This document shows, piece after piece, positions 29,701-38,965 of a DNA stretch of 64,000 nt. Below the pieces are notes generated by a model. It was not told the DNA's origin. It did no database searches and saw only the letters and a program-made list of their open reading frames with translations. Every line of letters starts with the position of its first letter. The first letter of the stretch is position 1. The stretch is from Marsupella aquatica (lineage: Eukaryota; Marchantiophyta), in assembly GCA_973895155.1 (NCBI GenBank), contig OZ316892.1, positions 30,628,001 through 30,692,000 on the forward strand, given 5' to 3'. The position numbers and the translations under genes are program-made.

Positions 29701-31372
29701 CGACAAGGAGCTAAGAGCAACCCAGGAGGAGAAGGCTACCTTGAAGAAGGAATTGGAGGAAGCCCACAGGGAGCAGGAGGAGGCCAAAAACGAGCTGGAG
29801 GGGGCACGTAAGGACCTGGATGAAACCCAAGAGGAGTTGGAGGAAATCACGAGGAAGATGGAGAACCTACAGCGGCGGGCCGACAACCAAACAGAGCGGC
29901 TGAAGAAACAAGCCGCAGTATTTAAATGCTTAGCTGTAGCAGGTCCATCTCCTGTTGGGACAAACCAGTTACCAGGGGTGGTAATTGCCGAAGGACAAGC
30001 CGCGCCACCTGCACCAGTGCCGGAGGTAAGTGGGAAGGGGAAGGGACCAGCTGCCGAGCCACCAACGAAGAAGAAGCGGAAACCTTCAGGGTCAAGGAGT
30101 AATACGACTTCACAGGCCGTGGTGATCAAGGAGGTAGACCCAGCACCGACCCCAGACAGGGTCACGGCTAAGGATCCAACTACCCTAGGGGAAGGGGAGG
30201 CCGAAGCCGTGGGAGTGGCTGAGGCCGAAGCCGTGGGAGTGGCTGAAGCCGAAGCCGTGGGGGTGGCTGAAGCCAAAGCCGTGGGTATTGCCGAGGCCGG
30301 TGTCGAGGCTGAAGCCGAAGGTGGACCCAGTCAGGCCGAGGAAGAGTTGACTCGGTCAAGGGCAGGTAATCTGTCAGTAGGCGGGCCAACGGCAGTGGCT
30401 GCGGAGGAAGTGTTGGGGGCGTCCATTGAGGATCCACCACCGGTGTCGTGACGGTGCAAGGGCGCCGTTCCTTTTAGGGAGGGCGGACGTGGAGGGAGGA
30501 GGCGTGAGTGGGCAGGGCGGGCACGGATCTCCACGTTTAGGATTAGGATCAGAACCAGGAGCGGCCCTGACACTTAGCTTAGTGGGATTGCGGTCCCACT
30601 GGTAGGAGCAACACTTGTGCTCCTGCCTTGCTGTACATAGGTAGATTCGGGCAAGTAGATTACTGTTAAGTAGATTAGGCTTACGATGCAAAGAATGGCG
30701 GATCCACTACCAGGATAAGTACCTGGGCAGCGGGGAGCTCAGGGCCTCTTCTTTAGCAAGTTTTTAGTTTGCACCAGCCGGGCTGGGATCAAGTAGTACG
30801 AGAAGCTCTCGGTTAGTCATACAGTGACCCTTGTGTATATTCATGTTTCCTCATGCCTAAGAGCTGAATAGAGTTGGCCTCACGGCTTAGTTCGCAGAAC
30901 TTGTGTATGAGATGTACTGTTTGTATGGCAAGTGCATGGTATGACTCAGTCAGAATGAGTCATTTTGCTATTTGTGTGTCGCATTAACTTGTGTGAAGAG
31001 TGCCCACATCAACAGAAGGAAGGAAAGTAAGCAGGGGAGTGAGAGTTGGATGTGTCGAGCTGAGAGAGGTCTTAGCGGCTTAACCAAGCCTATTGGGGAT
31101 CATTCCGGCGGCGGAATCCAAACATACCTAACAAGACGGAGGGGAAGACAGGGGAAGACAGGGGAAGGCCTATATTAGGCCGGCTACGTATCTCATGACC
31201 CGATGAAGGATCTGTCCAGTATATGTGTGTAAAATGTTAATAGTAGTAGTAGAAGGTTAGCAGCGTCCCATGCCGCTAAGCCGCGGAAACGGCCTCGCCA
31301 AGCGTGAAACCCGCGGGAATCGGCTTGAGCTGGGGGGTTGCTTGGGTTTAGGGAGCCATGGGACGCACCACA
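26689..31372 (+). repeat. 3' LTR of the intact retrotransposon
   Basis: 4,684 bp, nearly identical to the 5' LTR. It has a 24-bp insertion within the EAVGVAEA-coding repeats (eight extra residues). The pol stop codon at 26698-26700 lies inside the first bases of this LTR, so pol and LTR overlap by 12 bp. Confidence 0.96.
26765..30451 (+). CDS. LTR-encoded protein with Transposase_32-like domain (3' LTR copy)
   Basis: 1,228 codons, the second copy of the LTR protein. It differs from the 5' copy by a few substitutions (for example I to V and W to R near residues 90-130, E to K at a few sites) and eight extra residues in the EAVGVAEA repeats. This copy lies downstream of pol and upstream of any termination in R, so genomic RNA would contain it as a third large ORF after pol. 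That position is comparable to accessory ORFs in retroviral U3 regions, though no homology is implied. Confidence 0.85.
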   Translation: MTKQGKYKQLGATMEPGQRPEVRLRVKTRLGLGRVKRRRLGRINGKKDRQRRGVRSACRRWWLICEHKLGRRLREANYCQLLRQALGERVDTDDQPKEGMSNVNQAAHFWGCLFERATEYIKTYEDEESERAARERQELARLWELQKTAFLGGKLIKDEFLWTPTSNQLDDLLFCKDSVVGIREAIKNCNDIHWELKGSTERWTQATVLGETSTAAEMKRKGAVNDEATPAKRTRSAAPKKPAEQQSRRQGEAEEEEVDPIKAIPTRDDTWKGWAATLPVEVQLHFAREEDACFTAMQTKKYQGFMAGSGLEAFVRLPWLKPEVPESDLLEFVGSWEPETNCTRIYGKDFYLTPKVIAEVFGLPMGNKTKVDTRKTLPDKEFRSFPGPSTKNGFFRNTCTNPHIGEMIDFLRVTMHCNLPRAEIGKAQVYLAERPDPSRDYNGYLLNQLKKILKEEQQVIGMGSVSRLGYHMPLLCRYARGQTFAPVLPLQVRAPEEAPTPRPLAEKPQPPVSPTIEQVFRPRKKDLPMQQPGMQSLLKLLEKEKKSASATTTATATMQDTTTEVGLHRLTRENPFAGDKERIRPESKPGVRMYVGTSSSESEAELPEAPTEEEEREKPEIQEVEEAVEDCSHDNSGYGSDHHVPGVRTCGRFVPTLPRVVRGDPNQQSSPESPPPDVAPPSFDGIKQTVQEFQERIKQEEEAALAKEKDLPGGDWPEDIRRLAEKGSKPLATIEEIRRTAWEQRPRWAMPITSTYSTYAKNRAMEYGEMCGELALGIFGEELEVGPFFHREQLEKHQLEEAVALERSKKDEVIRRLRRMEAEIEDLRAAKKAQDELRIKRHELNIMQGQLDAAQADNQNIKDKLTQTQEELADTIKEREKWKQELKNTEEAHITTNSRAMAETQRKEWALKGELEKIRGALEQKEVELGKSYQGIMALQQELASLTASFKADLREKDEMLEQTYAKMNQMESVIIAELDKELRATQEEKATLKKELEEAHREQEEAKNELEGARKDLDETQEELEEITRKMENLQRRADNQTERLKKQAAVFKCLAVAGPSPVGTNQLPGVVIAEGQAAPPAPVPEVSGKGKGPAAEPPTKKKRKPSGSRSNTTSQAVVIKEVDPAPTPDRVTAKDPTTLGEGEAEAVGVAEAEAVGVAEAEAVGVAEAKAVGIAEAGVEAEAEGGPSQAEEELTRSRAGNLSVGGPTAVAAEEVLGASIEDPPPVS

Positions 31373-31377
31373 CGGCT

Positions 31378-34032
31378 GTTGGCTGTTATGTGGGCCTCCT
31401 CTGTATTCTTCAGCTCTTGCTTCCACTTCTCCCTCTCTTTGATCGTGTCGGCCAACTCTCCCTGCGTCTGAGTCAGTTTATCCTTGATATTCTGATTATC
31501 AGCCTGGGCGGTGTCCAACTGCCCCTGCATAATGTTCAGCTCATGTCGTTTAATCCGCAGTTCATCTTGGGCTTTCTTGGCCGCCCTTAGATCTTCAATC
31601 TCGGCTTCCATCCTCCTAAGCCGCCGAATGACCTCGTCCTTCTTGCTTCTCTCTAAAGCCACCGCTTCTTCTAATTGGTGCTTCTCCAACTGCTCCTTAT
31701 GGAAAAAGGGTCCTACTTCCAACTCCTCTCCAAAGATGTCGAGCGCAAGTTCCCCACACATCTCACCATACTCCATGGCTCTATTCTTAGCGTAGGTGGA
31801 GTAAGTAGAAGTGATCGGCATCGCCCATCGCGGCCTCTGCTCCCAAGCCGTCTTGCGGATCTCTTCAATCGTGGCTAGAGGTTTGCTTCCTTTTTTGGCT
31901 AGCCGCCTGATGTCCTCCGGCCAATCTCCTCCTGGTAAATCCTTTTCCCTAGCCAGGGCTGCCTCCTCTTCCTGCTTGATTCGCTCCTGAAATTCCTGCA
32001 CCGTCTGTTTTATGCCGTCGAAGCTCGGGGGAGCAACATCTGGTGGGGGAGACTCAGGGCTACTCTGCTGGTTGGGGTCCCCTCGCACTACCCTTGGAAG
32101 TGTGGGGACAAACCGGCCACAGGTCCTTACTCCTGGGACGTGATGGTCCGACCCATAGCCGGAATTATCATGGCTGCAGTCCTCCACTGCCTCCTCTACT
32201 TCTTGGCCGTCCGGCTTCTCCCTCTCCTCTTCGTCGGTAGGAGCTTCAGGCAATTCTGCCTCAGATTCGGAGCTTGAGATTCCCACATACATTCGAACAC
32301 CTGGCTTGGATTCAGGCCTGATTTTCTCCTTGTCTCCAGCAAAGGGGTTTTCTCTTGTGAGCCGGTGTAGGCCTACCTCTGTAGTAGTGTCCTGCATTGT
32401 TGCCATTGCCGTTGTTGTTGCCGATGCCGATTTCTTTTCTTTCTCCAGTAGTTTCAGCAGACTCTGCATGCCTGGTTGCTGCATCGGCAAGTCCTCCTTC
32501 CTGGGCCTAAACACCTGCTCGATCGTAGGGCTAACAGGTGGTTGAGGCTTCTCAGCCAACGGCCTCGGCGTTGGAGCTTCCTCGGGTGCCCTTACCTGCA
32601 GGGGAAGTACCGGGGCAAAAGTCTGACCTCTGGCATACCGGCACAACAGCGGCATGTGATAGCCAAGCCGCGACACGCTCCCCATGCCGATTACCTGCTG
32701 CTCCTCCTTTAAGATCTTCTTCAATTGGTTGAGAAGGTACCCGTTGTAGTCCCGGCTTGGGTCTGGCCTTTCTGCCAGATAGACCTGTGCCTTGCCGATC
32801 TCTGCCCTCGGCAAGTTACAATGCATGGTCACCCGCAAGAAGTCGATCATCTCTCCTATGTGCGGGTTGGTGCAGGTGTTCCGGAAGAAGCCATTCTTCG
32901 TTGATGGCCCGGGGAATGACCGGAACTCCTTGTCAGGCAAAGTCTTCCTGGTATCAACTTTGGTCTTATTGCCTATCGGCAAGCCAAACACTTCGGCAAT
33001 TACCTTGGGAGTAAGATAGAAATCCTTCCCATATATCCTCGTGCAATTGGTCTCGGGTTCCCATGACCCCACGAATTCTAATAGGTCTGACTCCGGTACC
33101 TCCGGCTTCAGCCATGGTAATCTTACAAAGGCCTCTAAGCCGGATCCGACCATGAAGCCTTGGTACTTCTTGGTCTGCATGGCCGTGAAGCATGCATCCT
33201 CCTCCCGTGCAAAATGTAGTTGCACCTCCACCGGTAGGGTTGCCGCCCAGCCCTTCCAGGTGTCATCCCTGGTTGGAATGGCCTTGATGGGATCGACCTC
33301 CTCCTCTTCGGCTTCTCCCTGCCTCCTGCTCTGCTGCTCGGCTGGCTTCTTTGGTGCTGCCGACCTCGTTCTTTTTGCCGGGGTGGCTTCATCGTTGACG
33401 GCTCCCTTCCTCTTCATCTCTGCTGCCGTGGAGGTTTCTCCTAGCACCGTTGCCTGGGTCCACCTTTCCGTGCTACCCTTTAATTCCCAGTGTATGTCGT
33501 TGCAGTTCTTGATGGCCTCTCGGATGCCGACGACGCTGTCTTTGCAAAACAGAAGATCGTCGAGTTGATTGGAAGTAGGCGTCCACAGGAACTCGTCCTT
33601 GATGAGTTCGCCTCCTAAGAAAGCCGTCTTCTGCAGCTCCCACAATCGAGCGAGCTCCTGCCGTTCTCGAGCTGCCCTTTCTGATTCCTCGTCCTCGTAA
33701 GTCTTGATGTACTCAGTTGCCCATTCGAACAGGCATCCCCAGAAATGTGCCGCTTGATTGACGTTGCTCATACCCTCCTTAGGTCGATCGTCGGTATCTA
33801 CTCTCTCCCCGAGTGCTTGCTTAAGCAGCTGACAGTAGTTGGCCTCCCGTAGTCGTCTGCCTAGTTCGTGCTCGCAAATGAGCCACCATCTCCTACAAGC
33901 GCTCCTTACCCCTCTCCTCTGCCGGTCCTTCTTCCCGTTGATCCTTCCTAGCCGCCGACGCTTAACGCGCCCTAACCCTAATCGAGTTTTCACCCTCAGC
34001 GTCCTTACCTCCGGCCTCGGCCCGGGTTCCAT
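31378..34032 (-). pseudogene. 5' part of LTR-encoded ORF in the solo LTR
   Basis: About 885 codons of the LTR protein stay open from the ATG at 34032 to the insertion point. The frame then runs into the young element and stops at 31348. It carries the N-terminal basic region, the Transposase_32-like domain and the start of the coiled coil, with a modest number of substitutions against the intact copies. The gene was split in two by the insertion. Long openness in a dead solo LTR suggests it was still young when interrupted. Confidence 0.9.
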
Positions 34033-34152
34033 GGTTGCCCCTAATGGTTTATATTTTCCTTGTTTTGTCCCTATACTAAGGTGTTCCTAGGGTGCCTTCC
34101 TGCTTTACCCACTTAACTGGCCGAGTGATTCCTGTCTAGGCATCACATATGC

Positions 34153-35738
34153 TTACTGTCATAGGTATATTTCTATTCCGCCGCCGGAATGTACCCATAA
34201 ACCAGTGACTCCTGACTGATTCCCGACTTAGGGACTTCTAAGCCATTGCCCCACCACTCTGCCATTCCACTCTTAGCAATCAGAGCTATGACAGTCCTCA
34301 CCCAGCCCGCTTCAATGCACCCTGTACACCTCTCAGTGGCACTGCTAGTCCCATCATACACTCAGATTGCCTCACACACACACACATCCATGAGAGAAAT
34401 GAGGCCTGAGAGGAAAACTCAATTAGATTCAAAGATGTGCACAATAGCTCACTGAGAACACTTGATCCGAACACTAGGGCCGAAGGCTGTCTCCTCCAGA
34501 TTGTGGCATGCTTGCCCCGCAAGCCCCATGCTTGCCATGCAAGCTCAATCCTGAACCTGAGCCCGGCTCACTCCAGATTGCGACGGCAGATTGGACTCAA
34601 ACCAATCCCGTACTTGCCTTGCAAACTCAATCCTGAACTCAACCTCCTTCACTGCACTTCATTCTTGGGGGCACATACAGATCTCACACCTCCAATTCAG
34701 AACGTCAAGTTACGCATACATAGTTGACTCGACTTCAAAGCTAGTACCAGGCCTAACGGCGATCTACCCCAGACTACAATGAGGCCCGGCCTCACGCTTG
34801 CCCTGCAAGCTCCGCTCTGGCCATAGATCCCTTAGTGCTCTCCACCAGACAAAGGCCGGGACTCCCCATGGATCACGTAGCCTTGCCGGACTGAACTGTA
34901 AATGCTCCTCCTGTTGCCCCTCAATCAATGTCTCAGCCTCCCTAATGTGCTCACCACAAATCAAATTGACATCCTCCCCACAGTTTACAATCACCAATAC
35001 ATCACCTATCACCAAGGCTCTGTATCGGGGGAAAAGAACCCAGTTGTGCTACCCACTAGAAAGAGCCACAATCCAGCTCGCAAACCTAGCAACCCGTTGC
35101 TGTGAAGCTTGGCTGATTACTCCCTGAGTAATAGCACAACCAAGCTCTCCCCAACACGCAGCATCCAAGTCCAGCCTTGCTTGCACAGAGCTCCTCCCTA
35201 CTGCTCAGTCTAAGTGAGATCACACAACTGAAGTCCCCCCCCCTTGCCTCTACCGGGGGGCTGCTCTATATACTCTCATACTGAGCCCAAATGGGTGGAT
35301 ACTACGCTACTGGAGCCCCATCCCAGCCCTAACAGAGCCGCCACTATCTCTAACTACTGAACCCTAACTCGCAACTTTATTTCTATCTCGAATTGGCTAT
35401 GTACTTCGGATTTGGCCCTCCTCCATGGTTTTCGCGAGCTTGCGCCTCCTCTCCTGATTTCTCTATTCAACCATTTGCTGCGTGGATAGCAGCGTTGGAA
35501 GCGGCTTGAGCTCCTCTTTCCAACGAGGTCAATTATAGCCGATTTGGTCAAATACACAGAGAGTTATGCCCCCGCAACCGAGAGGGGGTACTCACTGCTG
35601 CGCTAACCCGAGTTCGGCTAACCTAGCTATCCTATCTAACCCGAGTAGAGCTAACCCGTGGTCTCAGGTTAGGCCGCTACCCGCTATCCGCTAACCGCTA
35701 ACCTAAGCTGAGCCCGAACCCGAGCTTACCTATGCTAA
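34153..35738 (+). other. Middle part of host solo LTR, noncoding
   Basis: This stretch lies between the inner solo LTR and the CACTA element. It contains repeated words such as CTTGCCNTGCAAGCTCAATC (near 34535, 34612 and 34795), a TATATAC motif at 35267-35273, and at its end a CTAACCCGAG-rich stretch (35600-35738) that continues at 45752-45960. No credible ORF was seen; short ORFs on both strands look random. Confidence 0.6.
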
Positions 35739-35790
35739 CACTAGAAGAAAACCACCCATTCTGAGACCCTCCCCTATGTGACTTGTGCAA
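35739..35790 (+). repeat. CACTA left terminal inverted repeat
   Basis: CACTAGAAGAA, then 11 bases, CTGAGACC, a short gap and TATGTGACT. It is the inverted match of the right end with a 2-bp length difference. Confidence 0.9.
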
Positions 35791-36311
35791 GACCTTCATA
35801 AATATGCGACTCCAAGTTTGTGGGTGTCATGTTAGTTACATCATACCAACTAAGTTTTGGTGAGGCTGTGGGAAGTCATGCTTACAACTTTATCCAATGT
35901 CGCTATTGTAACACTGGTAAGTAAGAAATAGGTAAGTTATGTTAGTTACTCCACAATAGTGCATTGGACATCATTTTTTAAAATTCCGTCAGCATGCATA
36001 CCCCATTAGCCAATTTCGGATGCCAATCCCTAATGTGCAACTCCCGGTGCAACTACATATTGCACACTCATGGTTCAATAAGTCCAAATCTAAATGGGTA
36101 TAAATATGGGGGTTTTCATCAAAATGGTGGGTACTTTCACTTATAATGTGGGGTCATACCTGACTATATTTGGCCTTGTTCTTGACCAAAATGCACTCTC
36201 CCCACATTGAACTTTTTGCTAAGTCATTTGCATTTGTTCTTTTATGTCCAAACCAACCTGTTTGCTAAGTCACTCGATGGCTGCCCACATGTGAGGGGTA
36301 CTACTTTCCCT

Positions 36312-36437
36312 CAGGGTCAGTGTACCTTGGAGGTTGGTTTTGCGAGAGAAATTGGGGCCCGTGCCCTAAGTGTTCAGGGTCAGTGTGCCGCGGAGGTTGG
36401 TTTTGCGAGGGAAATTGGGAGTCGACGACCTTCATTC
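36312..36437 (+). repeat. 63-bp direct tandem duplication
   Basis: A unit starting CAGGGTCAGTGT occurs at 36312 and 36375. The copies share GGAGGTTGGTTTTGCGAG and GAAATTGG with a few differences. The period is a multiple of three and produces an apparent repeated peptide, but I see no gene around it. Confidence 0.75.
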
Positions 36438-36439
36438 CA

Positions 36440-38852
36440 GCTGCACTCTTTGCGAACTTCCTGTAGGGGGCAATGAAAGTGTTTGAGCGCGATTGGACTT
36501 TAGGGTGCAAATGTGTTTAGGATTGGCCTGCTACGAGCGTCAGTGTGGAGGTCTGCCAATCAGTTTTGAGGGGAGTCCATTGTCGCTTTTCAACCTGCTG
36601 GTGAGCTAAGCTGCTATTGAGTTTCAAGTGAGAGCTGCCGACTTGGAGTTGAGCTCTGCGAGGTCGAGCTTGAGTGTACATCTGCTCGACATACTTTTGG
36701 GAGCTCACAGTTGGCAGGAGGGCCAAGTCATTGCACAAAAAGTTGCAGCCGTGACAGTGCAAGCTAGGTAGGCGGAGGCTGGTTACTACAAGCAAGGCGG
36801 AGGATCACTGCGAGCTAGGCGGAGGAATGCTACACTGCTTCACATTGTCAAGAGACATGCTGCATCGGCCCAAGTAAGGTTGCGTTGACCTATCTATCTC
36901 TATGTCACCTCTATGTCTGTAAGGTCCTAACCGATAGTGTGCTTAGTGAGGTCCTGCTTTAAGCTACATTTGTGCGATTGATTGTGTCCTGAGAAGCTTA
37001 ACCATCACATGGGGGAATGGTAGCGAGAAAGGAGGGGTGGAGCCTGATGGTCGCCAATATTCAAACAGGGTCGCCTTGCTCGATTTGCAAACTTTCACTT
37101 AGGACGTAGATTAAAGCATTAGACTATGGGCTTCAATCGCTATGGAAAAGTAGGTTTTTGCTGCGTGGCCCTTCAACAGTTGAGTGGTGTGAGGGCGTGC
37201 AAAGACAACGAGAGCTTTGGAAAGTAACTGTCATTCAGCCCGTCGTCCGAGTTAAGTTGCTGGTTTTGCAGTTTTACAGTAGTGCTTCATGCGCAATTCA
37301 TGATACGGGCAGTCAGCGGGCTGCGACAATGTAGAGCCTGCGACAGCATTTTGTGAGTGTTGCAAGGTGGGTTTTCTTTGTTTGCTCTTCTATTCTTGGC
37401 TGTCAGTCGATTATTCACCCCATCTCGTAGTGCATTTTCTTTTGTCTTCGTCTTTGGAATCCCTGCTGGGACACGGTCGTAGTAAGCGGAAGAGGTGATC
37501 AGGTCCTGGGTTTATCTTTTCTTGAGGTTTGTGTAAGAGCCGGGATCTGTATTTTGGGACAAAGTAGTGTATGGGAGCTGCAGGGCATCTTTTTAGGGTA
37601 TGAGATTTTGGTCATGGTACGTAGTGGAATAAGATGGATTTGCGAACTGGGAGCTTGGATTTACAGAGTTAGGCCTTTGAAAACATATTTTTCTTCTTCA
37701 TCATTTCTTCCCCTCGTGTCACTATGCACCAAATAATCCACGGAGAAATCGTTGTATTCTATAAGGAAGTGAGGATTGGTGACAATATTGTGATACTTTA
37801 GGACGTGTTTGTGAACGTTCGCTGGTGTAGCGATCACCCGGGAATATGTGTTTTATAGCTGGAGTTTTCGATTCTCCAACTAAGTTGCTGATCCTTCCTC
37901 GACCTGCTTCATCTTGCAAAAGATTTGCTTCTAGCTCATTGATGAGGCGGTAATCGTAGTAGGCGTGACTATCGAATAATTTCAGGGCTCTGAAGAGTCA
38001 CCCGTGGCAGAGAACAATGATTTTGAACATCTTGAGAAAGAGTTTCAAGCAAGATCCTTTGGCTTTGCCTTGGGTGATAGCGAACACATGTGTGTAGGCT
38101 TCCACACAACGGCGTTCCATGATCTTGGAACCCACTTGCTTTCTGGAAGTGACTATCCAGAACCTGGGGTCCTCCGGTGGTAGCCTTATCCCAAGGTTTT
38201 TGATGTTGCTTCAAAGTTGCTTTGAGCTGTCGTCTCAGTATCCATTTTCGCATCTTGGATTCGATAGTACTGAAGAGAGTGCCTGAGTTTCAATTGTCCT
38301 AAGAGATATCTCAATTCTCTAAGACGTCCGATTGTCAAGTACAATGTCAAGACTGAGCTGCCAAGATGCAGGTTCATGCATGAACACTCTGTATTTACCT
38401 TACCTCGAATATGAGATCCTGGCATTAACGAATGACGACAATGTGTTTGCGTGTCCTTTCTGCCCTGTCCCAGCTCAGAATGACTACTCGTAAAGAGCTG
38501 CAAAGGCAAAATTGTTTTCGTGTTCTTCAGATTGGCATGCAACAGTTTTCTCAACAATAATTTAACTATGGGGTGCAACCACAATGAAGTGCACGAGGGC
38601 GGAGGGAATCACAGAAATTCACCGGGGGCAGCTGCATTGACTTCTTGATCCATCGCATGCCTTGCTTGCTTCTGATGATCAAGGGTTGTTTTTTGCGTAG
38701 GCCAAGGGCCGCATTTTTGAGGATGCACACATGCGAGTTGGCCCTTATTGTATTGAGTAGTATTTGACAGGTTCCCTGTTGAAATTAGATCTGATCTTGG
38801 TTTTTGTTGTCGTTCTTTTCCTTCTCTCTATACTAATGCTTTTGTTTGCCAG
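36440..38852. other. Noncoding left interior of the CACTA element
   Basis: No ORF with a recognisable domain. Several short stretches look like plant intron or 5' leader sequence (T-rich, with TTTGCAG-type words). Part may be captured host gene sequence, given the CBM-like exon just downstream. I cannot support any gene call here. Confidence 0.3.
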
Positions 38853-38965
38853 GACGTCACAGTGATGGGGTCGTTTGATAATTGGATGCGAGGTGAATCC
38901 TTGTCTCCAGAGAGTACAGGAACATTCACAAATTTCTCCGCTACACTCAAATTGCGGCCAGGCAG
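38853..38965 (+). pseudogene. Captured exon encoding a CBM48/AMPK glycogen-binding-like segment
   Basis: 113 bp bounded by a splice acceptor (TTTGCCAG before 38853) and donor (GTGGGT after 38965). It encodes DVTVMGSFDNWMRGESLSPE, then a Thr/Phe-rich stretch and LRPGR. This is the start of a starch- or glycogen-binding module as in plant PTST1-like proteins, which bring starch synthase to starch. No continuation was found nearby, so it seems to be one exon carried by the CACTA element. The family assignment is from memory of the motif. Confidence 0.5.

Larger units (their letters stand above)
15805..31372 (+). mobile_element. Intact Ty3/gypsy LTR retrotransposon with giant coding LTRs
   Basis: A 15,568-bp element with LTRs of 4,660 and 4,684 bp, both starting TGTGATGCC and ending CACCACA. 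It has a perfect 5-bp target duplication CGGCT (15800-15804 and 31373-31377). Inside are a primer-binding-like site, gag-pro, pol with RT, RNase H and integrase, and a purine-rich tract before the 3' LTR. All long frames are open. By eye the LTRs differ by a 24-bp indel and about a dozen substitutions, so the insertion is recent. Unusually, each LTR carries an ORF of about 1,220 codons. The element is potentially autonomous. Confidence 0.97.
13942..34147 (-). mobile_element. Solo LTR of the giant-LTR family, interrupted by a younger sibling
   Basis: Minus-strand copy of the same LTR as at 15805-20464. It is flanked by a perfect TATGC duplication (13937-13941 and 34148-34152). Its net length is about 4,633 bp. 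Only one LTR lies between the two target copies, so the element recombined to a solo LTR. At its 3' end the terminal CA has become TA (TATGG at 13942 on the plus strand). The young element sits inside it at the duplicated CGGCT. Confidence 0.93.

Noticed and set aside
15881-30451. Two tandem host genes flanking a retrotransposon
   Set aside because: The repeats have TG...CA ends, a PBS, a purine tract and a 5-bp target duplication, so they are LTRs and not duplicated host genes.
34170-34195. ATTCCGCCGCCGGAAT inverted repeat shared by LTR interior and flank
   Set aside because: It occurs once in the flank and once in each LTR; probably chance or convergent promoter sequence, with no further similarity around it.
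36207-36476. 89-codon ORF with a repeated FAREIG peptide
   Set aside because: The repetition comes from a 63-bp DNA duplication; there is no domain and no gene context.
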